In this document: in pieces, positions 34,243-43,124 of the stretch
Numbering within the stretch: position 1 is the stretch's first letter
Layout: the number at the start of each line of letters is the position of its first letter
From: Rothia nasimurium
GTDB taxonomy: Bacteria > Actinomycetota > Actinomycetes > Actinomycetales > Micrococcaceae
Direction: 5' to 3'
DNA: 64,000 nucleotides
Assembly: GCF_014217215.1 (NCBI RefSeq)
Contig: NZ_CP056080.1
Span: forward strand, 1,922,001-1,986,000
Position numbers and translations under genes: made by a program
The notes under the pieces: generated by a model
Told to the model about the DNA's origin: nothing
Databases searched by the model: none
What the model saw: only the letters and a program-made list of their open reading frames with translations

Positions 34243-35172
34243 TTATCTGTAAGAATCTACCCCATCATAGTTGGCACGAACAAAGTTATCAATGGATATT
34301 TTTTCAGAATATTTCAATGATAAAGGTCTAATGATAGAACTTAGAATCGAAAACCACGGGATTGGATAATTTGGGTTTTCAGTGCCCATTACGCCGTTAG
34401 CAGGGAATCTCTTTAGATCCACAGAAAAATAGTCAAGCCTTCGTTCAACCTCTGTTAGCCATTCAGCAGCAAATGGAGTCTTTGGCCGAAAAGCAAAACA
34501 AAATTGGGATAATGTATTTGCATAATGGATTTTTGCATCCCTGGCCAGCTTCCCTCCAACAGGAGGTGCACCAGTTCCGTACATCTCCGGGTCCCCCACA
34601 GCCCAAAGTGAAGGATTGTCGTTAAGTCGCGTTATCATTTTCGATATTTTTCCAGAAAAAGGTTTAATATCTAGGTACGCTCCGCCATGATGGTACATAA
34701 AATAAGCGCGAAGGTAGTCAGATCTGTGAACAAAGGATAAATCATAATATCTATCATGCAATGGATAACCTGGCACAATGAAATCTTTTAAATTACTGTC
34801 ATTCACCAAGATGACCTCAACATCTTCATTATTAAATCTCAGAAACTCAACTGATTTAGCTCTATTTTCTGTAATCGGGTTATCACCTGTCCAGAAAAGA
34901 TAAAGCCGGAAGGGAACTGCCTGTCTTTCCGCTACGGGTAGATTACTCACTAACCTCAGGTGATCCACTGGAAAGGTACTTGATGTTGGGGCTTTAAGCA
35001 GCCCTTTGCCATCCAATGTAACCTCATAATTTTCAGGAATATACCTATATCCAGAAAGTCTTGAATAATTCCTATAGCTCCAGCTTGTAGACCTATTTAG
35101 TAAAAAACTTACCTTTTTCTTTACTAAGAAGACCTGGTGCTTAATTGATTTTAAAGAATTAATAATATTCAT
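34243..35172 (-). CDS. GT32 / capsular polysaccharide synthesis-type glycosyltransferase
   Basis: 309 residues. The core is FRLYLFWTGDNPITENRAKS, then FVHRSDYLRAYFMYHHGGAYLDIKP (about 148-172, quoted as the RSDYLRA and GGAYLDI motifs). This is the pattern of Gly_transf_sug and Caps_synth families, in which the SDxxR and GGxYxD motifs bind donor and metal. Here the last motif reads LDIKP, lacking the second Asp of a plain DxD, as in Caps_synth members. It is strongly AT-rich and starts 2 nt after the ispE stop, in the same transcript as ksgA-ispE. This looks like insertion of a foreign gene behind a core operon (inference). Acceptor unknown. Confidence 0.7.
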   Translation of the reverse strand: MNIINSLKSIKHQVFLVKKKVSFLLNRSTSWSYRNYSRLSGYRYIPENYEVTLDGKGLLKAPTSSTFPVDHLRLVSNLPVAERQAVPFRLYLFWTGDNPITENRAKSVEFLRFNNEDVEVILVNDSNLKDFIVPGYPLHDRYYDLSFVHRSDYLRAYFMYHHGGAYLDIKPFSGKISKMITRLNDNPSLWAVGDPEMYGTGAPPVGGKLARDAKIHYANTLSQFCFAFRPKTPFAAEWLTEVERRLDYFSVDLKRFPANGVMGTENPNYPIPWFSILSSIIRPLSLKYSEKISIDNFVRANYDGVDSYR

Positions 35173-35174
35173 AA

Positions 35175-36089
35175 TTATTTCTCCATTAGATGAACAATTG
35201 TAGGCCCCGAACCCGATACGAAACTTGCAACCGTTTCAGACTGGGCTTCGGCCTGTTCCAACGTTTCTGCGAGTTCAGGCAACAAGGCAACAGCGGGCGC
35301 AGCCAGGTCGTTGCGCAGCAGCCCGGCGATAGCCGGCAGGCGCTCCTGCAGTGGCTCTGCTGAAGTCAGCAGGTCTAGCAGCTCCTGCGGAACCCGCAGG
35401 GTGGCGTCCGGAGCAGGGTAGCGCCCCTCAGCCCGGCCGGCGTCCAGCTCCCTAAACACCGCAGGAGTAGATAGCCCAGCCCTTGAAGGCACAAACCCAA
35501 ACCTCAGCGGCTCCACCCCCTCAGGAACCTCAACCGGAGTGAGCTTATCCCCCACCCCGGTGCCCACGGCCAGACCACCCAGCAGGGCAAAAGGCACATC
35601 GGCACCCAGCGGAGCGGCCAGCTCCAACAGGCGTTCAAGTGCAAGAGGCTCCGTAGCAAGACCGGCCTGTACCAGATAATCATTCATAGCCTTCATAGCA
35701 GCAGCAGCGTCGGCTGAACCACCACCCATACCACCGGCAACCGGAACTGCCTTATCAATGTGAAGCTGAACGGAGACGTCCGTGGGCTCCAGCCCGCGCT
35801 CACCCAGCACCGCTGCCGCACCGCGGTAGGCCAGGTTAGATTCGTCGAGCGGAACCACAGCCGGGTCAAAAGCACCGGCAGCGACCTGCTCCGCCACAGG
35901 GGAGCCCTCAGCAACGCTCATCGACTGGGCGATACCCGGCTCCTGAGCCGAAGAAATTGTCACGCGCTCCAGCACATCGGTAGCGGCGTAGAGCGAGGCA
36001 ACCTCGTGGTAGCCATCCTCTCTCAAGGGCCCCACCGCAAAATACAGGTTGACCTTGCCGGGGGCGGTAGCAGTAACACTCAGAGTCAT
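35175..36089 (-). CDS. ispE: 4-diphosphocytidyl-2-C-methyl-D-erythritol kinase
   Basis: 304 residues of the GHMP kinase family. [20 protein letters not shown] is the N-terminal substrate motif and [17 protein letters not shown] the ATP-binding glycine loop. [15 protein letters not shown] is the C-terminal motif 3. It phosphorylates CDP-methylerythritol in the non-mevalonate isoprenoid pathway, whose products feed the undecaprenyl carrier for wall synthesis. The ATG overlaps the ksgA stop by 4 nt, the usual actinobacterial arrangement. Confidence 0.95.
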   Translation of the reverse strand: MTLSVTATAPGKVNLYFAVGPLREDGYHEVASLYAATDVLERVTISSAQEPGIAQSMSVAEGSPVAEQVAAGAFDPAVVPLDESNLAYRGAAAVLGERGLEPTDVSVQLHIDKAVPVAGGMGGGSADAAAAMKAMNDYLVQAGLATEPLALERLLELAAPLGADVPFALLGGLAVGTGVGDKLTPVEVPEGVEPLRFGFVPSRAGLSTPAVFRELDAGRAEGRYPAPDATLRVPQELLDLLTSAEPLQERLPAIAGLLRNDLAAPAVALLPELAETLEQAEAQSETVASFVSGSGPTIVHLMEK

Positions 36090-36994
36090 GCGGACGCCCC
36101 CTCCCCGCTCTGGTCGGCAGGGGCAGGTACCTGCCGGGCGGCTTCGGCAATCTTGATGAAGTCAAAAATATCGAGCTTTTCCCCGCGTAGCTGCGGGTCA
36201 ATACCGGCAGCTTCAAGAATCTCACCGGCACGGGCAGCAGAACCAGCCCATCCAGCGAGCGCAGCCCGCAGGGTCTTACGACGCTGGGCAAAGGCGGCAT
36301 CGACAATAGCAAAGACCTCTTCACGAGGCAGATCAGACAGTAGCTCGGGGCGGCGCTTAAAAGCCACCAGGCCCGACTTAATCTTGGGGGCAGGCCAGAA
36401 AACATTGGTGCCGATCACCCCTGCCTTAGATACCTCGGCAAACCAGTTGGCCTTGACCGAAGGCACCCCGTATATCTTTGAACCGGGCTTAGCCGAGAGA
36501 CGGTCGGCAACCTCGTCCTGAACCATCACCAGGGCGTGCTCAATGGAGGGGAAGGTAGCGAACATGTGTAGGAGCACCGGCACCGCTACGTTGTAAGGCA
36601 GGTTGGCGACCAGGGCGGACGGGGTGCGCGGCAGCTCAGTAACCTTCATGGCATCGGAGAGCACCACATCGATACGGTCTTCTGAGCCGGGGCGGAACCT
36701 ATCGATAGTAGCGGGCAACTGCTCGGCCAGGGGCGGATCAATTTCAACAGCAACCATGTCGCGGGCAGCGTCCAGAATACCCAGGGTAAGGGATCCCAGG
36801 CCCGGGCCGACCTCAACCACCGTCTCATCGGGGCTAATATCGGCAGAGGCAATGATACGACGAATCGTATTAGGGTCAATCACGAAGTTCTGTCCCAGGG
36901 TCTTAGTGGGGCGGATGCCGAGCTGGGCTGCCAGATCACGAATGTCTTGGGGGCCCAACAGGGCATCGGGCACGGGAGATTGCTGTTCAGTCAC
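36086..36994 (-). CDS. ksgA: 16S rRNA (adenine1518-N6/adenine1519-N6) dimethyltransferase
   Basis: 302 residues from GTG 36994. The frame is open to 37123, but that would overlap the divergent gene at 37100 and add nonconserved sequence. A TAGACT hexamer at 37002-37007 lies exactly 7 nt upstream of the GTG, which fits a leaderless transcript. Motifs are [16 protein letters not shown] (N-terminal), [16 protein letters not shown] (SAM binding) and [14 protein letters not shown] (NLPY catalytic motif). It dimethylates two adjacent adenosines near the 3' end of 16S rRNA. Confidence 0.94.
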   Translation of the reverse strand: MTEQQSPVPDALLGPQDIRDLAAQLGIRPTKTLGQNFVIDPNTIRRIIASADISPDETVVEVGPGLGSLTLGILDAARDMVAVEIDPPLAEQLPATIDRFRPGSEDRIDVVLSDAMKVTELPRTPSALVANLPYNVAVPVLLHMFATFPSIEHALVMVQDEVADRLSAKPGSKIYGVPSVKANWFAEVSKAGVIGTNVFWPAPKIKSGLVAFKRRPELLSDLPREEVFAIVDAAFAQRRKTLRAALAGWAGSAARAGEILEAAGIDPQLRGEKLDIFDFIKIAEAARQVPAPADQSGEGASA

Positions 36995-37001
36995 GGTCTC
37001 T

Positions 37002-37007
37002 AGTCTA
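37002..37007 (-). promoter_or_regulatory. -10 hexamer of leaderless ksgA
   Basis: TAGACT on the minus strand, 7 nt before GTG 36994; no ribosome binding site lies between. Confidence 0.6.
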
Positions 37008-37099
37008 CCGGGTCTGTATATACACATAGGTTTCCTCACTCCCAGAACACCCCCGGTAGAATTACTGCTCGTACCAAGCCACCCAACCCCGGGGACCCC

Positions 37100-38344
37100 A
37101 TGCCTGTAGCACCTGCCGCCCACCAGCGTCCGCCCATCGCCGCCCTTACCCGAGCGCTCACCAGCACACCTGCCCTGGTCACTGCCCTGGCGCTGACCCT
37201 CATCAGCGCCTACCCCTTCCTTTGGGACGAAAAAATGGTGGCCCGGGAATTCTTCGACTTACAGGTCTACTACGGCGGGGTGGCCCACTGGCTAGAAACC
37301 GGCCAGCTCTACAACTGGGCTCTGCCACCCGAAGAAATCTACGGGTTCACCTACCCGCCCTTTGCTGCCCTCGTTTTCGCCCCCTTTGTGCTGCTCACCA
37401 GTGCAGATACCGCAGGGCCTATATTCCTGTTGCTCAACATTGCCGCGCTGGTGACCCTGGTCTACCTCTCCTGCCGGGGTATGGGGGTAGGCAAGCGCCC
37501 CGCCCTAGCTGCCGGGCTCTGGCTCACTCCCCTGCTGCTCAAGTTCTTCCCCATCAGTTTCAATATGGAGCTGGGGCAGATCAACCTCTTTTTGGTACTG
37601 CTGATTCTCACCGACGTCATCTACCTCAAGAACACCCGCTGGCACGGGGTGCTGATTGCCCTCACCGCCTGCATCAAACTCACCCCGGCTATCTTCGGGC
37701 TGCTTTTCATCGCCACCCGCGATTGGAAGTCCCTGGGCCGGTTCGTGGGTACCGGTCTCGCGTCTATCCTGCTGAGCTTTGCCGTGGACTTCGAGGTAGC
37801 CCGCGAATACTTCACCGAAAAAATCTTTGAATCCTCCCGCGTGGGGTCAATTACCGGGGCGCTGAACTATAACCTGCTCGGCACCTGGGCTATGCTCTTC
37901 CCCTCCTGGCTCACCGGCGTCCTCTTTGCCGTCACCGCCCTGGGGTCGGTGGTGCTCACCTACCTGGCCGTGCGCAGGCTTGCCGGGCAGGACGTCCGTG
38001 GCACCTACCTAGGGGCTGCCTCCTGCGTGGCGACGCTGGGGCTACTGCTCTCCCCCATCTCCTGGACCCACCACTGGGTCTGGTTCGTCACCTTCCTCAT
38101 CTTCGCGGCCCTCTACGGCTGGCGCACCGCGCACACCGGCTACCTTTACCTAGCCGCCACCGGTGTGCTCATCTTTGCCATGCCCTTTGCGGTCTGGTTT
38201 GGCGGGCACGACTGGGGCGGCAACGAGTGGCCCGAGCACCTGGCTCTTCTACATGCCCTGCCGGTGGCCTGGGCGGTCGCCTACCTGGCTCTAACGGCTA
38301 GAAGCCCTCAATCCCCCAACTCCCGTAAGCTGCCAGGGAGTTAG
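37100..38344 (+). CDS. GT87 (DUF2029) membrane mannosyltransferase-like protein
   Basis: 414 residues with about ten TM helices. The first periplasmic loop has [23 protein letters not shown], with the catalytic Asp usual in this polyprenyl-phosphate-mannose-dependent GT-C family, then [11 protein letters not shown], the family's FxYPPxxAL motif. Related actinobacterial enzymes add alpha-1,2-mannose to lipomannan-type glycans. The start has GGGGA ahead of the ATG. The gene runs convergent to tatD and its last 47 nt overlap tatD on the other strand. Confidence 0.8.
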   Translation: MPVAPAAHQRPPIAALTRALTSTPALVTALALTLISAYPFLWDEKMVAREFFDLQVYYGGVAHWLETGQLYNWALPPEEIYGFTYPPFAALVFAPFVLLTSADTAGPIFLLLNIAALVTLVYLSCRGMGVGKRPALAAGLWLTPLLLKFFPISFNMELGQINLFLVLLILTDVIYLKNTRWHGVLIALTACIKLTPAIFGLLFIATRDWKSLGRFVGTGLASILLSFAVDFEVAREYFTEKIFESSRVGSITGALNYNLLGTWAMLFPSWLTGVLFAVTALGSVVLTYLAVRRLAGQDVRGTYLGAASCVATLGLLLSPISWTHHWVWFVTFLIFAALYGWRTAHTGYLYLAATGVLIFAMPFAVWFGGHDWGGNEWPEHLALLHALPVAWAVAYLALTARSPQSPNSRKLPGS

Positions 38345-39374
38345 CTCGGATATCCCGGCAGAGCTCTTCAAGGTCGGCACCCAGGTGGCCGGCCATAAAG
38401 CGAACGGTGTAGTTGGTCATGTAGCTGGCATTAGGACGGCCCCGGAAGGGGTGGGGGGTCAGGAAGGGCGCGTCGGTCTCAGCCAGAATCAGCTCCCGGC
38501 GGGCTAGCTTCAGGGACTCCTGAATCCCGTGCGAGTTCTTGAAGGTCACGGTGCCGGCAAAGCTCATGTACCAGCCCTGCTCGTTACAGATTTCAGCCAG
38601 GTCAGGCCCGCCGGAGTAGCAGTGGAAAATCACGGTATCGGGCGCGCCCTCATCGAGCAGAATGCGGACGACGTCCTCGTGCGCGTCGCGGTCGTGAATT
38701 TGCACGGCCTTACCGTGTTTCTTCGCCATACGGATATGGGCGCGGAAGGACTCCTCCTGGGCATCCTTCCCCTCCTCACCGGTGCGGAAGTAGTCCAGGC
38801 CGGTCTCGCCCAGGGCACGGACGCGCGGGTCAGCTGCCAGGTTGTCAATCACAGCCAGGGCGGCTTCGAGCTGGCCCGCTTCAGCCAGCTTGGGAGCCTC
38901 GTTGGGGTGCAGGGCCACAGCGGCCAGGACGCGGGGGTCAGCCTGGGCAGCTCGCACAGCGTAGAGGGAACTGGGAACATCGCAACCCACCTGCACAATC
39001 GCACCGATGCCCAGGGCTTCGCCGGTATCGAGGGCGTCGCGGGCGGTGACGGCAACCTCGCCGTCGAGCAAATCCATGTGGGTGTGATTATCGACGATGG
39101 CATAGGGCAGGGGTGCGGGAGCGGGCGGGAAGACCAGGTTGCGGCGACGTCCGTCCTCCCCCTTCTCGCCGCGGCGGCGGGTACCCTCCCCGCTAGGCTC
39201 ACCCGCGGTGTTGTAGCGATCAGCCTGATAGGCCGGGGGTACCTCACCCTCCAGAATCGGCTCAGGGGTTTCAAAGATGGTGGCGGTCTGCTCGGCCTCA
39301 CTGGGCAGGTAGGAGGCAAAGCGCTCGGCAAGTTCGCGCAGCTCAGCGTCGGTCAGGGCGTGGTCGGTACACAT
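38298..39374 (-). CDS. tatD: TatD-family metal-dependent hydrolase
   Basis: 358 residues from ATG 39374, 4 nt after the rsmI stop. Metal ligands are seen as NHTHMD, GETGLDY, QIHDRD, FHCYSG and AETDAPFLTP, in the order usual for TatD. The core starts near residue 90; the preceding residues (rich in Glu, Arg and Gly) are an N-terminal extension not present in standard 260-residue TatD. TatD proteins act as 3'-5' exonucleases or D-tyrosyl-type hydrolases. An upstream frame to 39425 overlaps rsmI and is not preferred. Confidence 0.88.
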   Translation of the reverse strand: MCTDHALTDAELRELAERFASYLPSEAEQTATIFETPEPILEGEVPPAYQADRYNTAGEPSGEGTRRRGEKGEDGRRRNLVFPPAPAPLPYAIVDNHTHMDLLDGEVAVTARDALDTGEALGIGAIVQVGCDVPSSLYAVRAAQADPRVLAAVALHPNEAPKLAEAGQLEAALAVIDNLAADPRVRALGETGLDYFRTGEEGKDAQEESFRAHIRMAKKHGKAVQIHDRDAHEDVVRILLDEGAPDTVIFHCYSGGPDLAEICNEQGWYMSFAGTVTFKNSHGIQESLKLARRELILAETDAPFLTPHPFRGRPNASYMTNYTVRFMAGHLGADLEELCRDIRANSLAAYGSWGIEGF

Positions 39375-39378
39375 AGGT

Positions 39379-40263
39379 TTAGCTTTCTGAATCTTTGACG
39401 GCCAGGGTTGCCTGGTAGAGGTCACGCTTTGACACCCCGTGGGCTTCGGCGACCTGGGCGCAGGCTGCTTTCAGGCGGACGCCACCGGCTACAAGCTCCA
39501 GGACGAGGTCGGTCAGGTTCTCTGCCTCTTCTGCCTCGGGTTCGGGGGCGCCCTCAACCACGATGGCGATTTCGCCCTTGATCTGCTTAGATTCGGCCCA
39601 GGTAATGAGTTCTTGCAGGCTGCCGCGGGCAACCTCTTCGTGCAGCTTGGTCAGTTCCCGGCAGACAGCGGCGCGGCGCTCTGCCCCGAAGACTTCGGCA
39701 AAATCGTGCAGGGTCGCGGCCAGCCGGTGGGGGGACTCGTAGAAGACCATGGTGCGCTCTTCGCTAGCGAGCGCGGCCAGGCGCCGGGTGCGGTCGGAGC
39801 CCTTGCGGGCGAGGAAGCCCTCAAAAGTGAAACGCCCCGAGGGCAGGCCAGAAACAGCAATCGCGGTGACGACAGCTGAGGGGCCCGGCAGGGCGGTAAC
39901 GGTCAGGCCAGCGTTGGCCACAGTAGCGGCTGCGACATAGCCGGGATCGGAGACAGCGGGCATACCGGCGTCCGACATGAGCAGCACGGTCTGCCCGGCT
40001 GCCACAGCCTCAACGATCTGGCCAGCGCGGTCAGCCTCGTTGTGGTCGTGGTTGACCAGCACTCGTCCCCGGGTGGTGACGCCCAGCCCGGCGGCTAGTT
40101 TACGCAGGGTACGGCTGTCTTCAACGGCGAGGACGTCGGCGGACGCGAGCGCCTCGCGCAGGCGCGGGGAGGCATCGGCTAGGTTGCCGATGGGGGTTCC
40201 GCCAAGGATGAGGGCGCCGCCTTCGGCCGGCACAGTGGGTACGGTGTGAGGGGAGGATTCCAT
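39379..40263 (-). CDS. rsmI: 16S rRNA (cytidine1402-2'-O)-methyltransferase
   Basis: 294 residues from ATG 40263. Motifs are LILGGTPIGNLADASPRLRE (N-terminal GxPIGN), LMSDAGMPAVSDPG (the SAM-binding DAG-x-P-x-x-SDPG motif) and LPGPSAVVTAIAVSGLP. A C-terminal helical segment LKAACAQVAEAHGVSKRDLY follows. It methylates C1402 of 16S rRNA. TAGGGT on the minus strand (40272-40277) lies 8 nt ahead of the start, so a leaderless transcript is likely. Divergent from pmt, as in mycobacteria. Confidence 0.93.
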   Translation of the reverse strand: MESSPHTVPTVPAEGGALILGGTPIGNLADASPRLREALASADVLAVEDSRTLRKLAAGLGVTTRGRVLVNHDHNEADRAGQIVEAVAAGQTVLLMSDAGMPAVSDPGYVAAATVANAGLTVTALPGPSAVVTAIAVSGLPSGRFTFEGFLARKGSDRTRRLAALASEERTMVFYESPHRLAATLHDFAEVFGAERRAAVCRELTKLHEEVARGSLQELITWAESKQIKGEIAIVVEGAPEPEAEEAENLTDLVLELVAGGVRLKAACAQVAEAHGVSKRDLYQATLAVKDSES

Positions 40264-40340
40264 AGGGTTAAACCCTACTACTTTTACGCCCTGTGGGGCT
40301 CGGTGCTCCGCGTCCGCGCGCATGATTCTGCTGCCCCGGG

Positions 40341-40346
40341 TAGCAT
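40341..40346 (+). promoter_or_regulatory. -10 hexamer of leaderless pmt
   Basis: TAGCAT followed by exactly 7 nt and then GTG 40354. There is no ribosome binding site. Confidence 0.6.
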
Positions 40347-40353
40347 ATCTAGG

Positions 40354-41961
40354 GTGACATCTAACCCAACCTCTGCCGTCCTGACCCTCAAAGACGCTTT
40401 CACCGAGTCAGCCCTCCGGGCGCGACTAGCTGTAACAGCGGTACCGCTGCCCCGCTACGGCTGGGTGGCGCCCCTGCTTGTGCTGGTGCTTGCCGGGCTC
40501 ATGCGTTTTGTAAACCTGGCTAACCCTAACGCCATCGTCTTTGACGAAACCTACTACGCTAAAGACGCCTACTCCCTGCTGCACTTTGGGTATGAGCGCA
40601 ACTGGTCTGATACAGCCAACGAGACCTTCGTTGCCGGAACCCCCTCGGGTATCCTTGAAACCGCCGAATATGTGGTCCACCCGCCGGTTGGTAAGTGGAT
40701 GATCGCCTTCGGTATGGCAATTTTTGGGGACGATAATCCCTTCGGCTGGCGCTTTGCCGCAGCACTCACCGGCACCCTGTCGGTGGGCCTGGTCATGCTG
40801 GCTGGTTGGTTACTCTTCCGCTCAGTGACGGTAGCAACCCTTGCCGGTCTGCTAATTTCTATCGACGGCCTGCACTTTGTGCAGTCCCGTTTTGCCCTGC
40901 TCGATATCTTCCTCATGTTCTGGCTGCTGGCCACCTTCGTGGCCCTGCTGCTTGACCGTTACCAGGGAAGGCGCCAGCTCGCTGCCCGGATCGCAGCCCA
41001 CGCCCGCGACCACAACGGCGCCCCCACCGACGACTTCATGCGCTACGGGCCCTGGCTGGGCTTCCGCTACTGGCGGTTCGTCGCCGGCATCTGCGCGGGT
41101 CTGGCGGTCGGCGTCAAATGGAACGCCCTCTTCTTCATCGCTATCTTCGGCCTGATCACAGTCTTCTGGGACGCCAACGCCCGCCGTATAGCCGGCATCC
41201 ACCGCTGGCATGTCGCGGGCTTCCTGCGCGACGGCGTCCTCGCCTTCTTCGCCCTCATCGGCACCGGCCTGCTCACCTACCTGGTGACCTGGACCGGCTG
41301 GTTCCTTTCAGACTCCGCCTACGACCGCAACTGGGCAGCAGAGCACCCCGGCGAAGGAATTCTCTGGTTGCCTGAGTCTCTGCGCTCGCTCTGGGAGTAC
41401 CACCGCTCTGCCTATGCCTTCCATTCGGGGTTGGATTCCCCCCACACTTACGAGTCCCCGGCCTGGCAGTGGCTGATTTTGGGTCGCCCCACCAGCTACT
41501 ACTATGAGTCCCCTGACCTGGGCGTGAACGGCTGTACGGTTGATTCCTGCTCTGAGGCGGTGCTGAATATCGGCAACCCGCTCATCTGGTGGTCCTTTAT
41601 CATCGTTGCAACCCTGTCCCTGCTCATTGTGCTGCTGCGCCGCGACTGGCGTTTTGCAACCCTTTTCGCGGTCTTCGCGGTGGGCTATTTCCCCTGGTTT
41701 GCCTACCCCGAGCGCACCATGTTCTTCTTCTATGCTCTCTCCTTCGAGCCCTACCTGATTCTTATGCTGGCAGGTATTTTAGGGCTGGCGCTAGGACGCC
41801 CCGGCGACAGCGTACGCCGCCGCCGGGCAGGGCTACTGGTGGTAGGGCTCTTTGTGGTCTTCGCGCTGTTAGTCTCTATCTACTACTGGCCTATTTGGAC
41901 AGCCCAGACCGTCCCCTACACCGAGTGGCGCGAGCGCATGTGGTTTGACGCCTGGATTTAG
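40354..41961 (+). CDS. pmt: dolichyl-phosphate-mannose-type protein O-mannosyltransferase
   Basis: 535 residues from GTG 40354 (the open frame reaches 40246, which would overlap the rsmI start). The first extracytoplasmic loop has IVFDETYYAKDAYSLLHFGY with the catalytic DE pair, then HPPVGKWMIAFG, both hallmarks of the PMT family. About ten TM helices are predicted, with PWFAYPERTMFFFYALSFEP near the end. It transfers mannose from polyprenyl-phosphate-mannose to Ser/Thr of secreted proteins. The pmt-rsmI divergent pair is conserved in actinobacteria. Confidence 0.92.
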   Translation: MTSNPTSAVLTLKDAFTESALRARLAVTAVPLPRYGWVAPLLVLVLAGLMRFVNLANPNAIVFDETYYAKDAYSLLHFGYERNWSDTANETFVAGTPSGILETAEYVVHPPVGKWMIAFGMAIFGDDNPFGWRFAAALTGTLSVGLVMLAGWLLFRSVTVATLAGLLISIDGLHFVQSRFALLDIFLMFWLLATFVALLLDRYQGRRQLAARIAAHARDHNGAPTDDFMRYGPWLGFRYWRFVAGICAGLAVGVKWNALFFIAIFGLITVFWDANARRIAGIHRWHVAGFLRDGVLAFFALIGTGLLTYLVTWTGWFLSDSAYDRNWAAEHPGEGILWLPESLRSLWEYHRSAYAFHSGLDSPHTYESPAWQWLILGRPTSYYYESPDLGVNGCTVDSCSEAVLNIGNPLIWWSFIIVATLSLLIVLLRRDWRFATLFAVFAVGYFPWFAYPERTMFFFYALSFEPYLILMLAGILGLALGRPGDSVRRRRAGLLVVGLFVVFALLVSIYYWPIWTAQTVPYTEWRERMWFDAWI

Positions 41962-41965
41962 GGGT

Positions 41966-42988
41966 TTATTTGGTCAGGAGTTCTTTGAGCTCCTGACGCT
42001 CTGCCCGGCGCTTGAGGGCTAGCTGCTTGCGGTAGCGGGTAGGCCAGGTCACGGCGAGGACGGCTGCCGTCATCAAGAGGGTGAGGGCACCTGCAGTGGC
42101 GGCGGCGTCCACCCAGAACTGGGGCGGGTAGAGACGGATGAGGGTATCGCTCATGCGGAACTGCCAGTTGCCCTGGGGGAAGAAGACCTCGTGGAAGGTG
42201 GTAAAGAAGGCTTCCCAGCCGATAGCTCCGGTAACGCCCAGGCCAACAAGTAGGGCCAGGGTGAGCCAGGCACCGGTGAAGAGGGATGAGCGCAGGACGC
42301 CCGGGGCCCGCAGGCGCAGGGTTCGGGCTGAGAGCAGGGCCAGCACCAGCATGATGAGGGCAAACATGATGCTGATGAGCATGACCCGCTTGACATCGGT
42401 CATGTGCTCAACTTCGCTGGCAAGAAAGGCAGCTTTACCGCCGGTGGTGATATCAGCCAGGTAGGTGTGGGGGGCAAAGTTCAAGATATAGTCCAGCCCG
42501 TAAGAGCCCAGACGCAGTCTTTCCTGGGTATCGAAGCCGTAGCTGTCTGGGGGGAAGCCGGAGCGGTGGTATTCGAGCCAGAGGAAGGCGGGGCTGGCGA
42601 CGGCACGCACGGCTAGCATGATGGTCAGCACGGGAACGGCCAGGGCGATGATGGCCCGGCGCAGCCCCAGCAGGCGGGGCTTGTCGTCTACCGCGACTTC
42701 GCGGGCTTCGGCGCGTTCTGCAGCCGGGGTGGCTTCGGGAGCGGACGCGTTACCTTCGGGGGCTGCCACCGCGTCCAGGGGCGCGGTCCAGGGGGCGGTC
42801 TCTGAGGGAGTATCTGTGCCGGTCTGCTCTGCCGATGAACCGGTGTCGCCTACCTCGTGGGCGGTATGAGCCGGAGTCTGAATACCGCGTTCAGCCCTGC
42901 GGGCTGACAGTAGGCTATCGGCCTTAGGCGTGGTGACGGCGGGGGTGAGTTTCTTCCACTCCTGGTTCTGGTCGGGCTGCTGGGCCAC
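41966..42988 (-). CDS. TIGR01906/DUF1461 integral membrane protein
   Basis: 340 residues from GTG 42988 with GGGAGG upstream. The first about 110 residues are a disordered Ala/Glu/Thr-rich cytoplasmic tail; five TM helices follow. The region GWEAFFTTFHEVFFPQGNW and the later DTLIRLYPPQFWVD are the family signature (F-H-x-x-F-F and W). Lit, the lipoprotein intramolecular transacylase of some Firmicutes, belongs to this family as I recall, but that activity cannot be assumed here. The stop is 4 nt from the convergent pmt stop. Confidence 0.75.
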   Translation of the reverse strand: MAQQPDQNQEWKKLTPAVTTPKADSLLSARRAERGIQTPAHTAHEVGDTGSSAEQTGTDTPSETAPWTAPLDAVAAPEGNASAPEATPAAERAEAREVAVDDKPRLLGLRRAIIALAVPVLTIMLAVRAVASPAFLWLEYHRSGFPPDSYGFDTQERLRLGSYGLDYILNFAPHTYLADITTGGKAAFLASEVEHMTDVKRVMLISIMFALIMLVLALLSARTLRLRAPGVLRSSLFTGAWLTLALLVGLGVTGAIGWEAFFTTFHEVFFPQGNWQFRMSDTLIRLYPPQFWVDAAATAGALTLLMTAAVLAVTWPTRYRKQLALKRRAERQELKELLTK

Positions 42989-43051
42989 GGTGGGTTTCCT
43001 CCCGGGTATCTAGGGTGCGTCTGCCTGTGTATTCTACGCGGTAGATATCAA

Positions 43052-43097
43052 AAACTCCCGCTCGGGCACCGGGGGCGGTGCTACAGAGCGGGAGTTT
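43052..43097 (-). terminator. rho-independent terminator of the L,D-transpeptidase gene
   Basis: 12-bp stem AAACTCCCGCTC (43052-43063) and GAGCGGGAGTTT (43086-43097) enclosing an inner GCACC/GGTGC hairpin. On the minus strand it ends in TTTTTG. Confidence 0.85.
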
Positions 43098-43124
43098 CTA
43101 AGACTATTGAGGCAGGCTTTGACC

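Noticed and set aside
36995-37123. N-terminal extension of ksgA
   Set aside because: It overlaps the start of the divergent GT87 gene, the sequence is not KsgA-like, and a -10 hexamer lies within it.
38529-39398. 289-codon open frame opposite tatD
   Set aside because: Shadow of tatD on the other strand; composition and lack of motifs fit antisense of a real gene.
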